Origin: Roseiarcus sp963829505
GTDB lineage: Bacteria > Pseudomonadota > Alphaproteobacteria > Rhizobiales > Beijerinckiaceae
Assembly (NCBI GenBank): GCA_963829505.1
Contig: CAWHIL010000001.1
Coordinates: 1,488,001-1,552,000, forward strand
Reading direction: 5' to 3'
DNA: 64,000 nucleotides
The notes beneath the pieces are model-generated. The model had not been told where the DNA came from and ran no database searches. It saw only the letters and a list, made by a program, of their open reading frames with translations. Position numbers and translations under genes: made by a program. Below, in pieces: positions 36,794 to 45,687 of this stretch. Every line of letters starts with the position of its first letter. Position 1 is the stretch's first letter.

Positions 36794-36834
36794 CCTGTCT
36801 CAAGATCATGGGGTTCAACCCCATGCGAGACAGG
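36794..36834 (+). repeat. Double-stem hairpin before recombinase gene of element 2
   Basis: CCTGTCTC pairs with GAGACAGG, and inside it CATGGGGTT pairs with AACCCCATG around a single C. It ends at the ribosome site CAGGAG of the recombinase gene, so the structure could restrain translation of that gene or mark the element end. Confidence 0.65.
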
Positions 36835-36842
36835 AGCTTTCG

Positions 36843-37718
36843 ATGTCCGACAAGCCCATCAGCCTGTTGCGGCAGCGCATGATCGAGGACATGACGGCGC
36901 GGCGGTTCAAGGAGAAGGTTCAGAAGGACTACGTCCGGCACGTGAGGACCTTCACGGAGTTCCTCGGCCGATCGCCGGATACGGCGACGAGCGAGGATCT
37001 TCGCCGCTTTCAACTGCACATGGCCCAGCAACAGATCGGCGCGCCGACCATCAACGCCGCCATCGCCGCGTCGCGGTTCTTCTTTGCCGTGACGCTCGAA
37101 CGGCCCGACGTCGTTCGTCCTCTGAGGGTCGTCAACGAGCCGCGAAGGGCGCCGGTCGTGCTGAGTCCGGAGGAGGTGGCGCGTCTCCTCCAGGCCGCGC
37201 CGGGCCTCAAGTACAAGGCCGCGCTCAGCGTCGCCTACGGCGCGGGTCTCAGGGTGTCCGAGGTCGCCCACCTGAAGGTGTCCGACATCGACAGCCAGCG
37301 CATGACCCTCCGGGTCGAGCAGGGCAAGGGACAGCGTGACCGCTACGTCATGCTGTCTGCGCACCTGCTCCAACTCCTGCGTGAATGGTGGCGGGTGGCG
37401 CGGCCCCAGGTCTGGCTCTTTCCCGGCCAGAACCCGATCAATCCGGTGACCGCGCGCCAGATCAACCGCGCCGTCGCCGCCGCCAAAGACCTGGCCGGCA
37501 TCTCCAAGCGCGTGTCGCCGCATACCCTGCGGCACAGCTTCGCCACCCATCTGCTCGAGCAGGGCGTCGACATTCGCGTGATCCAGGTCTTGCTCGGACA
37601 CGCCAAACTCGAGACGACGGCGCTCTACACCCGCGTCGCCGTCGCCACGGTCCGCGAGATCAAGAGCCCGCTGGATCGGCTCGGCGTCGATCCCGAGAGC
37701 CGATCGCCGCCCGCCTGA
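36843..37718 (+). CDS. Tyrosine recombinase of IS91-type element 2
   Basis: The product has 291 residues. The core-binding domain is LRQRMIEDMTARRFKEKVQKDYVRHVRTFTEFLG. The catalytic residues lie in GAGLRVSEVAHL (R), HTLRHSFATHLLEQG (H-x-x-R), LLGHAKLETTALYTRV (H and Tyr). It is homologous to the recombinase at 31436-32296, with strongest agreement in the C-terminal half. The transposase gene starts ten bases after its stop. Confidence 0.92.
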   Translation: MSDKPISLLRQRMIEDMTARRFKEKVQKDYVRHVRTFTEFLGRSPDTATSEDLRRFQLHMAQQQIGAPTINAAIAASRFFFAVTLERPDVVRPLRVVNEPRRAPVVLSPEEVARLLQAAPGLKYKAALSVAYGAGLRVSEVAHLKVSDIDSQRMTLRVEQGKGQRDRYVMLSAHLLQLLREWWRVARPQVWLFPGQNPINPVTARQINRAVAAAKDLAGISKRVSPHTLRHSFATHLLEQGVDIRVIQVLLGHAKLETTALYTRVAVATVREIKSPLDRLGVDPESRSPPA

Positions 37719-37728
37719 CCAGAGCCGC

Positions 37729-38946
37729 GTGCCGCGGCCCCCGGATCGCAGTCCGGGGGTCGCCGACGTCTTTCGCGCCCATGGGGCGGCGTGGCGAAAG
37801 GCCAACGCCGGGCACGTGAGCCTCAGCCAGCTGAAGGTCATGTCGGCGATCGAGACCTGTCGCACGGCCGCGCTCGGCGGACACGTCGAGCGCTGCGAGG
37901 ACTGCGCGCACGAACGGATCGCCTACAATTCCTGCCGCAATCGCCACTGCCCGAAGTGTCAGGGCGCGGCGGCGAGACAATGGCTGGCCGAACGCGAGGC
38001 GGAGCTGCTGCCGGTTCCCTACTACCACGTCGTCTTCACCCTGCCGGCGGCGATCGGCGCCGTCGCGTTCCAAAACAAGGCCGCTATCTACGACCTCCTG
38101 TTCAGGACCGCCGCCGAGACGCTGACCACCATCGCCGCCGACCCGAAGCATCTGGGCGCGCGCATCGGCCTCACCGCCGTGCTCCACACCTGGGGCTCGG
38201 CGCTGACCCACCATCCCCACGTCCACATCATCGTTCCCGGCGGCGGCCTGTCGCCGGACGGATCGCGCTGGGTCGCCTGCAAGCCGGGCTTCTTCCCGCC
38301 CGTGCGCGTTCTGTCGCGCCTGTTCCGTCGCCTGTTTCTCGAAGGGCTCGCTGACCTGCATGTGGCCGGCCGCCTCGCGTTCCTCGGCCGCCTCGCGCGG
38401 CTCTCCGAGAAATCCGCCTTCCACGCCGCGCTCGCGCCGCTGCGCCGCGCCGAATGGGTCGTCTACGCCAAGCGGCCGTTCGCCGGGCCGAAGGCGGTTC
38501 TCGCCTATCTGTCGCGCTACACCCACCGCGTCGCGATCTCCAACTCCAGGCTCGTCGCGCTCGACGAGAAGGGCGTCACCTTCAAATGGAAGGATTACCG
38601 GATCAAAGGCCGCGACCGGCTCAGGACCATGACGCTCGACGCCGCCGAGTTCATCCGCCGCTTTCTCCTGCACGTGCTGCCGACCGGCTTCCACCGAATC
38701 CGCCACTATGGACTGCTCGCCGGAAAGGCTCGCGCCGGCAACATCGAGCGCGCCCGGCAATCGCTCGCCGCCGCGCAGAATGCGCCCCAGCCCTCGCCCG
38801 CCGAGGCCGATAGTCGGGCCGATGACCTTTCGCCTGGGCGCCGCTGCCCGTGTTGCGGCGGCCGGATGATCATCGTCGAGACGTTCGAAGGCGCGCGCCC
38901 AGCGCGGCGGCGCCCGCCAAGCCAGATCAGGATCGACACCTCATGA
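37729..38946 (+). CDS. IS91-family HUH transposase, element 2
   Basis: The product has 405 residues from a GTG start. Zinc-binding Cys/His (CRTAALGGHVERCEDC, YNSCRNRHCPKCQG) are followed by the HUH histidines in LTHHPHVHIIVPGGG and the tyrosine region GFHRIRHYGLLAG. A C-terminal Cys pair (CPCCGGRM) ends the protein. It is complete. Confidence 0.93.
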   Translation: MPRPPDRSPGVADVFRAHGAAWRKANAGHVSLSQLKVMSAIETCRTAALGGHVERCEDCAHERIAYNSCRNRHCPKCQGAAARQWLAEREAELLPVPYYHVVFTLPAAIGAVAFQNKAAIYDLLFRTAAETLTTIAADPKHLGARIGLTAVLHTWGSALTHHPHVHIIVPGGGLSPDGSRWVACKPGFFPPVRVLSRLFRRLFLEGLADLHVAGRLAFLGRLARLSEKSAFHAALAPLRRAEWVVYAKRPFAGPKAVLAYLSRYTHRVAISNSRLVALDEKGVTFKWKDYRIKGRDRLRTMTLDAAEFIRRFLLHVLPTGFHRIRHYGLLAGKARAGNIERARQSLAAAQNAPQPSPAEADSRADDLSPGRRCPCCGGRMIIVETFEGARPARRRPPSQIRIDTS

Positions 38947-39461
38947 CCGTCGTCGCGCCGCCCGCCCGCCAACGTCGTCGATCGCATGCGCTCCCGGCCG
39001 CGCCCTGGACCACGACCGCAATGGCCTCACAAGGTCGACAGACCCCGATCACGTGTCGTCTTCGCGCTCGTCCCTCACATTCGCGCGATCCAGGGCGCCC
39101 GTCATCGTCCTGCCGATCAACGCAATCCGCGGCCTCAAGCTTCATCCTCAGCCGCCCCGCCCAGTCCGCGAACCTCAAATCCCCATAGCGGCGCCCTCCT
39201 ACCCAAGCCCCATCCTTCCCGCGGTTTCCTCCTTGCGAGGCTTTCGGACGCCGGCCCCCGACGGCTCGCCCAATCGTCGTGCACGCGGCCGGCGTCCGAA
39301 ACCCTTCAGCATTCCCGACGCCGGAGCCGACGTGAAGGGTCGTGGGACTTCGCGACGCCGGGAATGCATTCGCCGGAGACCACAATATCGGTTACGTTCG
39401 GATGGCGGCAAGGACGGCTGCTGCGACCGGCCCCACGCATACAAAATCGGAGACGCCTTTC
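38947..39461. other. Non-coding end of IS91-type element 2 and upstream region of the Ntn hydrolase
   Basis: No gene is supported. A terminal hairpin lies at 39242-39301. Immediately after it, another imperfect pair (GCATTCCCGACGCC at about 39311 and GACGCCGGGAATGC at about 39355) frames a short spacer. Confidence 0.4.
39242..39301 (+). repeat. Terminal hairpin of IS91-type element 2
   Basis: Perfect 14-bp arms TTTCGGACGCCGGC and GCCGGCGTCCGAAA enclose a 32-base loop containing CGCCCAA, the heptamer shared with the loop of the element 1 hairpin. Confidence 0.65.
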
Positions 39462-40589
39462 ATGCCGCGTTCGATGCTCTCCTTTGCAATTTTTGCTTTG
39501 GCGCTCGCCGGCCTGATGTCGAGCCTAGGCGTCTTGCCCGCGATGGCGTGCACGGCGCTCGTATTTAAGGCGCAGGACGGGACGACCATCTATGGCCGGA
39601 CAATGGAATGGGGCGCCTCCGACCTCAAGTCCGAATTGGCGCTTGTCCCGCATGACACGTCGTTCAAGTCGGCGCTCGGCGAAGACAAGACCGGCATGGA
39701 GTGGAAGAACCGCTACGGCTTCGTCGGCGTGAACGCCGCGGGACTCCCCTACGCCACCGACGGAATGAACGAAGCCGGACTAACGGTCGGCGTTCTATTC
39801 TTCCCCGGCTTCGCCGAATTCGAGGAACCAGGCACCGACCAGCAATCCGCAACAGTCAGCAGCGTCGACCTCGCCAACTATCTGCTAAGCAATTTCGCGA
39901 CGGTGGACGAGGTTCGACAGGCAATGCCTAGGATTCGCGTCGTGCGCAATCCCGAGATCGAAAAGGCGTTCGGCACGCCGATCCCGATCCACCACATCGT
40001 CACGGACGCGACCGGCGCGTCGATCGTCATTGAATTCACGAAGGGCGAACTCTCGATTTATGACAACAAGGTCGGCGCCATGACCAACTCGCCAAACTAT
40101 GATTGGCATCTCCTCAATCTGCGCAACTACGCAAACTTGCAGCCGCTCGGCGCTCCGGCGTCCCGTAACATCGACGGCGTTTCACTTGCGCCATTCGGCG
40201 CCGGAAGCGGAATGCTAGGCTTGCCCGGCGACTTCACGCCGCCGTCCCGGTTTATCCGCGCCGTCGCGTTCGTCAATACGATGATGCCCGTCAAGAACGC
40301 CGCCGAGGGCGTGAGCGCGGCGTCGACGATGTTGAATAACTTCGACATCCCGCAAGGGCTCGTTCGCGAAGGCGCGAGCCCCGAAGATTTTCATCTGGGC
40401 TACACGCAATGGTCCGTGATCGCCGACACCCGCCAGAAGGTTTATTACTATTGGACCATGTATGACAGACGAATGCGCAGCGTGGATTTCAGCAAGCTCG
40501 ATTTCAACGCCAAGAAGGTCTCGACCTTCCCTCTGGACCGCGTGCGGGCCGAGGACATCGAGGATCGCTCGGCCGATTTCTCCCGCTGA
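39462..40589 (+). CDS. Choloylglycine hydrolase-family Ntn hydrolase (linear amide C-N hydrolase), exported
   Basis: The product has 375 residues. A signal peptide (MLSFAIFALALAGLMSSLGV) ends at AMA, placing CTALVFKAQDG at the mature N-terminus; that Cys is the Ntn nucleophile of the family. Other expected residues are visible in GRTMEWG (Arg), DGMNEAGL (Asp/Asn region), MTNSPNYDWHLLNLRNYANL (the family Asn) and RFIRAVAF (Arg). Relatives include bile-salt hydrolases and penicillin V acylases; in soil bacteria the substrates are more often acyl amides such as homoserine lactones. The gene stands alone. The start is set by the signal peptide. Confidence 0.88.
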   Translation: MPRSMLSFAIFALALAGLMSSLGVLPAMACTALVFKAQDGTTIYGRTMEWGASDLKSELALVPHDTSFKSALGEDKTGMEWKNRYGFVGVNAAGLPYATDGMNEAGLTVGVLFFPGFAEFEEPGTDQQSATVSSVDLANYLLSNFATVDEVRQAMPRIRVVRNPEIEKAFGTPIPIHHIVTDATGASIVIEFTKGELSIYDNKVGAMTNSPNYDWHLLNLRNYANLQPLGAPASRNIDGVSLAPFGAGSGMLGLPGDFTPPSRFIRAVAFVNTMMPVKNAAEGVSAASTMLNNFDIPQGLVREGASPEDFHLGYTQWSVIADTRQKVYYYWTMYDRRMRSVDFSKLDFNAKKVSTFPLDRVRAEDIEDRSADFSR

Positions 40590-40900
40590 GCGGATTGGGG
40601 GTCCGTGGTTGCAGCGTTTCATCGACATGCCTAATTGAGCTGAAGCGGACCTGAAGTGGCAACCCGGCGTCGAGAGAGTCAGACTGTGATCTCTGTTAGA
40701 GCTTGCCCGCCTATCTGACGTGGTCCTTTGCCATCCTTGCGCCTCGGTCAGATGTTCGTCGACTTTTCTCCGCCAGACGGTTTTGACAATGACCTCCAGG
40801 CGGCATCGAAGTCTGGGATCGCGAGGACGACCGAAACATGCGGCGCTATCCGCAGCGGACTGGAAGAGGGAACTTGCCACTTATCCAGCCCCCTGAGTCC
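40590..40900. other. Intergenic region
   Basis: I see no gene, repeat or clear promoter in these 311 bases. An in-frame start for selO at 40838 would shorten the gap, but the ATG at 40901 fits the family better. Confidence 0.35.
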
Positions 40901-42409
40901 ATGGAGAAACCGTCGACCGTCGAACGCACGGTCGACCCCATCGTCGTCTTCTCCAACAGCTACGCCCGCCTGCCGGAGCATTTTTTCGCAAGGCTTGCTC
41001 CGACAGCGGTCCCAAGGCCTCGCCTGATCAAGTTCAACGACGCGCTCGCTGTGGAACTGGGGTTCGATCCACGAGGTCTCGAACCCGACGAATTAGCGGC
41101 GGTCTTTGCCGGCAACGTCGTTCCGCCGGGGGCGGAGCCGATTGCGATGGCCTATGCCGGGCATCAATTCGGAAATTTTGTGCCACGTCTTGGCGACGGC
41201 CGAGCAATTCTGCTCGGCGAGGTCCTGGACCGCAACGGCGAACGGCGGGACGTCCAACTGAAGGGCGCGGGTAGGACGCCATTCTCGCGACGCGGAGACG
41301 GCCGCGCCGCGCTCGGGCCGGTCCTACGCGAATATCTCGTCAGCGAAGCGATGCATGCGCTCGGAATTCCGACCACACGAGCGCTGGCAGCCGTCTCGAC
41401 CGGCGAATCGGTTTATCGCGATCGCCAGTTGCCTGGGGCGGTGCTGACCCGCGTCGCATCCAGCCACATTCGGGTCGGGACCTTCGAGTATTTTGCAACA
41501 CGCGGCGACCAGGAAGCGGTAAGACGTCTTTCCGACTACGTGATCGATCGCCATTTTCCCGGCGCCCGCGACGCCGAGAAACCCTGCTTGGCGCTGCTTC
41601 AGTCCGTCGTGGAACGCCAGGCCCAGTTGATCGCACGCTGGATGCATGTCGGCTTCATCCATGGCGTGATGAACACGGACAATACCGCGATTTCTGGAGA
41701 GACAATCGATTTCGGACCGTGCGCCTTCATGGATGCATATGATCCTGCAACGGCCTTCAGCGCGATCGACGAATTCGGCCGCTACGCCTACGGCAATCAA
41801 CCGAAGATTGCGCAATGGAATCTCGCGCGGTTCGCCGAGACCCTGCTTCCGCTGGTGGACCCAAACCCAGAGCGAGCAGTCGAACTTGCGAACGAGGCGA
41901 TCTCGGGGTTTGCATCGCGCTATCATGAGCATTGGCTTGCCGGCATGCGTGAAAAGGTCGGACTCTCTGGTCATGCAGACGGCGACCTCGACCTCGTCCG
42001 CGACCTGCTCCAGGCGATGCATGAGAACGCGGCAGACTTCTCGCTGACCTTCCGTCGCCTTTGCGCTTCGGCCGCGGACGAGTCGGCAGACGCGGAGGCG
42101 CGGCTCTTGTTCGCGAACCCGGGCGCCTACGACACGTGGGCCGTGAGGTGGCGATCGCGCCTAGCCGTTGACGGGCGGGAACCCGCTGCGCGCGCCAACG
42201 CTATGAGAGCCGTCAATCCAGCTTTTATCCCGCGCAATCATCGCGTGGAGCAGGCGCTGGACGCAGCCATCGAAGATGGAGACTTTTTGCCGTTCGCCGA
42301 CCTGCTGGCAGTTCTATCGCGACCTTATGAGGATCACGCGGAATTCGCCGAATATGCCAACCCGCCTCAATCGAGTGAGCGGGTCTTCCGGACATTCTGC
42401 GGAACTTGA
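40901..42409 (+). CDS. selO: Protein adenylyltransferase SelO (YdiU/UPF0061)
   Basis: The product has 502 residues. The pseudokinase-like AMPylase core is visible: GHQFGNFVPRLGDGRAILLGE, the Lys in DVQLKGAGRTPFSRRGDGR, EYLVSEAMHALGIPTTRAL and the metal/nucleotide site HGVMNTDNTAISGETIDFGPCAFMD. SelO transfers AMP to Ser, Thr or Tyr of proteins, with redox-sensitive regulation; a C-terminal Cys (FRTFCGT) is present, as in other bacterial members. It is full length. The start at 40901 is preferred because family sequence begins shortly after it. There is no operon partner. Confidence 0.95.
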   Translation: MEKPSTVERTVDPIVVFSNSYARLPEHFFARLAPTAVPRPRLIKFNDALAVELGFDPRGLEPDELAAVFAGNVVPPGAEPIAMAYAGHQFGNFVPRLGDGRAILLGEVLDRNGERRDVQLKGAGRTPFSRRGDGRAALGPVLREYLVSEAMHALGIPTTRALAAVSTGESVYRDRQLPGAVLTRVASSHIRVGTFEYFATRGDQEAVRRLSDYVIDRHFPGARDAEKPCLALLQSVVERQAQLIARWMHVGFIHGVMNTDNTAISGETIDFGPCAFMDAYDPATAFSAIDEFGRYAYGNQPKIAQWNLARFAETLLPLVDPNPERAVELANEAISGFASRYHEHWLAGMREKVGLSGHADGDLDLVRDLLQAMHENAADFSLTFRRLCASAADESADAEARLLFANPGAYDTWAVRWRSRLAVDGREPAARANAMRAVNPAFIPRNHRVEQALDAAIEDGDFLPFADLLAVLSRPYEDHAEFAEYANPPQSSERVFRTFCGT

Positions 42410-42695
42410 TTCGACCCCAGGTGGCGTTGACGCGTGGGTTCGACGCCGACCCGAGGCCCGCGAAGCCGAGAGGCGAGCGACGGCAATGTGTGTTTCGACC
42501 ACGCCGTCGTCTCGGCCGCCCTCGGGCGCATCAGTCACCTTCATCGTTGGAGCGACCTGATGCCGGCCGAGACTTCTGATAGTGCGATTGTCCCAGTCCA
42601 CACCTTCAGGCTCACGGGCGGGTAAGTCGCCTAATGCCAGCGCGGCACGCATTGGTACCGGTGCGCCTTTGACGTCCTTCTGCCTAGCGGCGGCC

Positions 42696-44228
42696 CTACC
42701 TCATTTTCGGCGGCAGAGGGTAAGTTGCGTCGTGAGTCGAAAGTGTAGACGGGTCCGTGCCACGTCGGGTCTGTCGTGGCGAGTGGTCCCCCTCTTCAGC
42801 GAAGACGGCCTCGCGCCGTCGCCGGGCCGCCAAGGTTTGGTGCGTCTCGCCGGTCCCTACCAGAGTTGCGGCTGTGCCAGTGGCGGCCTCGAAGCGGCGG
42901 ACGATCACGTCGACGTAGAGTGGATCTAGTTCGACGCCGCGGCAAACACGACCGGTCTTCTCAGCCGCGATGAGGGTCGAGCCCGACCCGAGGAACGGGT
43001 CGACAACGGTGTCACCACGGTTGGTGAGGTCCAAGAGCGCATCTTCGAGCATGGCGGTCGGCTTGACCGTCGGGTGGTCCTGAAGCCCGCGGCGAGCGTC
43101 GGAGGCGAGCGAGGAAGCCCCTGGGTAGGTCCAGACGTTCGATCGCCAGCGGCCGCGTTTGCCAAGCTCGATGTTGTTGACGTGCGGGACCGAGCCTTTC
43201 TTGAAGAGGGGCAGGAGCTCATGCTGGGAGCGATAGAGGCTGCCCATGCCGGCGTTGGTCTTCGCCCAGACGATGAGGTTGAGCGGCGTGATGCCGAGCT
43301 TGACGGCTGCGGCGTTCACGATCGGGTGGCCGCGCCAGTCGATGAAGGTGCCGAACACGCCGCCCTCGCAAAGAAAGGGCAGGACCGTCGCTATCCAGGT
43401 CTCGTTGAAGGACAGGAACTCGGCGTCGGTCATTTCACCCGAAGCCATCGCGAACTCGCGATGATTGCCGCCGCTAACGTTGCCAACGATCGGCACGTTG
43501 TAGGGCTCGTCGGTCAAAACCAGGCGCGCGGACAGAGAACCAGCCATCAGGAGTTCGATGACGCTCGGATCGGTTGCGCTGCCGCAGATAACGAGGTGCG
43601 GCCCGAGCCGAAACATGTCGCCAAGGCGAGCGACCGCGGCCGCTCCCTCCTCTGGGGCAAGCGGACCCTGCTCGACCGCATCGGCGGCCTCGCCGAGGAC
43701 GATCTGATCGATTTCGTCGGGTGAAAAGCCCGAGATTTCGATCGGCGCGTCCGCCAGGATCAGCTCCTCGAACTCGATCTTGAGCTCCCCGAGGTTCCAC
43801 TCGCCCTTCTCCGCCAGGCGGTTGGCGGCAAGCCGCAGGAGCCGCTGTTCGGTTTCGTTTAGATGATCCACGCGGATGCAGGGGATGCAGTCGAGGCCGA
43901 GGAGGCGCGCGGCCTCCACCCGGACCTCGCCATCGAGCCTCATATTGTCCTTTCCGATGAGGACCGGTGCGCAGAAGCCGAGCGCGCTGATTGAGGCAGC
44001 GACCTCGCGCACGTGCTCAGGAGCGATCTTGCGCACCTTCCTCTTCGCGGGCGGTAGCTGATCGAGCGCGAGGTAGATGACCTCCAGCGACGGCAAGACG
44101 TCGTTGCGCAGGGGATGCGCGGGGGCCATCTCAGCCATCCCTTTGCGCCGGCGACGACTCTTGGCCTTTAGTTGCTCGGCCAGCGACCGCGGATCGCCGT
44201 GCAGGAACTCGCGGGAAGACTGACGCAT
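42696..44228 (-). CDS. ParB-domain DNA methyltransferase (beta-type N6-adenine/N4-cytosine)
   Basis: The product has 510 residues. The N-terminal ParB/sulfiredoxin-like domain (IYLALDQLPPAKRKVRKIAPEHVREVAASISALGFCAPVLI, RLDGEVRVEAARLLGLDCIPC) is followed by a methyltransferase domain. Motif IV (VLTDEPYNVP) comes first and motif I (DPFLGSGSTLIAAEKTGR) near the C-terminus, the beta-class order. Motif IV reads DEPY where DPPY is usual. The fusion is typical of phage-related methylases. No restriction enzyme is adjacent. It lies downstream of the terminase gene on the same strand, so the three genes form a cassette. The target sequence cannot be predicted. Confidence 0.88.
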   Translation of the reverse strand: MRQSSREFLHGDPRSLAEQLKAKSRRRRKGMAEMAPAHPLRNDVLPSLEVIYLALDQLPPAKRKVRKIAPEHVREVAASISALGFCAPVLIGKDNMRLDGEVRVEAARLLGLDCIPCIRVDHLNETEQRLLRLAANRLAEKGEWNLGELKIEFEELILADAPIEISGFSPDEIDQIVLGEAADAVEQGPLAPEEGAAAVARLGDMFRLGPHLVICGSATDPSVIELLMAGSLSARLVLTDEPYNVPIVGNVSGGNHREFAMASGEMTDAEFLSFNETWIATVLPFLCEGGVFGTFIDWRGHPIVNAAAVKLGITPLNLIVWAKTNAGMGSLYRSQHELLPLFKKGSVPHVNNIELGKRGRWRSNVWTYPGASSLASDARRGLQDHPTVKPTAMLEDALLDLTNRGDTVVDPFLGSGSTLIAAEKTGRVCRGVELDPLYVDVIVRRFEAATGTAATLVGTGETHQTLAARRRREAVFAEEGDHSPRQTRRGTDPSTLSTHDATYPLPPKMR

Positions 44229-44298
44229 GGATTTCCTCGTCGTTTTGGGCGGTTAAGGCCGAAGTTGCAGGCAAGCCGACTTGAGGGGTTGGTCGGAG

Positions 44299-45687
44299 TC
44301 ACATCCACTCGAATTCAAAAATCGCCTTTGGCCTCTCACGAATCCAGTTGAAGTACTGGGATAGACTGTCCACCTGATCGTCATACCGGGCGCCCGGAAA
44401 CCCGAGGAGTTCGGCCTCGAGGTTATCAAGCCATGGCGCCTCCTTGGGCAACCACATGAGCGCGCTCTCGATAAACGCGGACGCCGAATTGAGGCGCACG
44501 ACCTTCGGGTCCTTCGCCTTGCGCGCTATCGCCGGAACGCCTCGGGAATGAAGCTCTTGGATCAAAGCTGAGCCTGAACCCGCATCTTCGATAAGAACCG
44601 CGTGCGGACGAAAAACATCGATCAAGTCTAGTACTTTGCGGCGCAGCGTCGGAAAGTTGACCTTGTCTCGCCAGACGTTGATGAGATGGTGACGATCTTG
44701 CACGTCCAACCAGACGGTGCAGACTGAATAATCGTTCTCGGTGTTGTCCTTGGTAGCTGTGTCGAAGCTGAGCGTTACGCGCCCGCTATCGCGCGGAGGC
44801 GCATCGCAGTAGCGAAGCCATTCCCGCTTGATCATGTTGCCTTCAGCGGGCGCAGGCTGTTGCTGGTACTGGGCTTCGAAGGCGGCTGAGCCCATGGCGT
44901 TCTTCTGCGCGTCGAGCCAATGGGCAGGCAAAAGCTGCGGGTGCAGGAGGTCGCCGTCGCGGACATCATGGATGAGACGGGGCCCAACGGGGATCTGGGC
45001 GTCCTCGGTGGCGCGAGCCTGCAGCTTGAGATGTCGCCAAACGCCCTGTCCGAGCAGATGACCTGCAAGGTCCGCCTCGTGCAGGCGCTGCATCACCAAT
45101 AGGAAGCGTCCGTCTGCCGGGTTGTTAAGGCGGGAAAGCAGCGTGTGCTGGAAGAAGTGCTTGACCTTGTTGCGCGCCGGCTCGGATTGAGCCTCCGAGG
45201 CATTGTGCGGGTCATCGATGATGATCCAGTTGGCTCCGAGACCAGTGACCGACCCGCCGACGGTGGTCCCGATGCGACACCCGTTTTGATCCGTCGAAAG
45301 ATGCAGACTGCTTTGCCGTTCCAAACGCGTTTGAGGAAAGAGTGTCGCATAGAAGTCGGATTGCATCAGTCGCCGCGTATCGCTCGAGAGCTGTTCAGCC
45401 AGTGTCTCGGCATAGGACACGACGATAATTTCGGTTGCCGGGTCGTGTCCGAGAAGGAAGGCCGGCCAGCAGACGGAGGTGATTTGCGACTTAAGCGTTC
45501 GCGGCGGCATGTTTATGATTTGCCGCCTGTTCGCGCCGAGCCGCATCTCCTCCAGGACATGCGCGATCGCGCCGATATGCCAGGTGTCCAGAAACGCAGT
45601 TCCGGGATTGAGAATTTCGAAGCTTTTTTCCACGAACGCGCGGAAGTCCTGGCGGCAGACCTGGACGAGCGCTGGTAGGGCGATCAT
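44299..45687 (-). CDS. Phage terminase large subunit (TerL)
   Basis: The product has 462 residues. The ATPase half has a Walker A-like NMPPRTLKS, Walker B WIIIDDPH and coupling motif region LLVMQRLHEADLAGHLL. The nuclease half has the acidic residues of a RNase H-like fold in TLSFDTATKDN, VLIEDAGSGSALIQEL and YDDQVDSLSQYF. TerL packages DNA into phage heads. It overlaps the DUF5681 gene by four bases. No portal, capsid or tail gene is present in the window, so it is an isolated terminase rather than part of a visible prophage. Confidence 0.9.
   Translation of the reverse strand: MIALPALVQVCRQDFRAFVEKSFEILNPGTAFLDTWHIGAIAHVLEEMRLGANRRQIINMPPRTLKSQITSVCWPAFLLGHDPATEIIVVSYAETLAEQLSSDTRRLMQSDFYATLFPQTRLERQSSLHLSTDQNGCRIGTTVGGSVTGLGANWIIIDDPHNASEAQSEPARNKVKHFFQHTLLSRLNNPADGRFLLVMQRLHEADLAGHLLGQGVWRHLKLQARATEDAQIPVGPRLIHDVRDGDLLHPQLLPAHWLDAQKNAMGSAAFEAQYQQQPAPAEGNMIKREWLRYCDAPPRDSGRVTLSFDTATKDNTENDYSVCTVWLDVQDRHHLINVWRDKVNFPTLRRKVLDLIDVFRPHAVLIEDAGSGSALIQELHSRGVPAIARKAKDPKVVRLNSASAFIESALMWLPKEAPWLDNLEAELLGFPGARYDDQVDSLSQYFNWIRERPKAIFEFEWM

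Larger units (their letters stand above)
36794..39301 (+). mobile_element. IS91-type element 2 (tyrosine recombinase + HUH transposase)
   Basis: The layout is the same as element 1: a hairpin, a tyrosine recombinase, an HUH transposase and a terminal hairpin, in the same orientation. The first hairpin (36794-36834) is a double stem, CCTGTCTC...GAGACAGG around CATGGGGTT...AACCCCATG. The terminal one (39242-39301) has 14-bp arms. The proteins are clearly homologous to those of element 1 but substantially diverged, so this is a separate acquisition and not a duplication. Outer boundaries are approximate. Confidence 0.75.
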
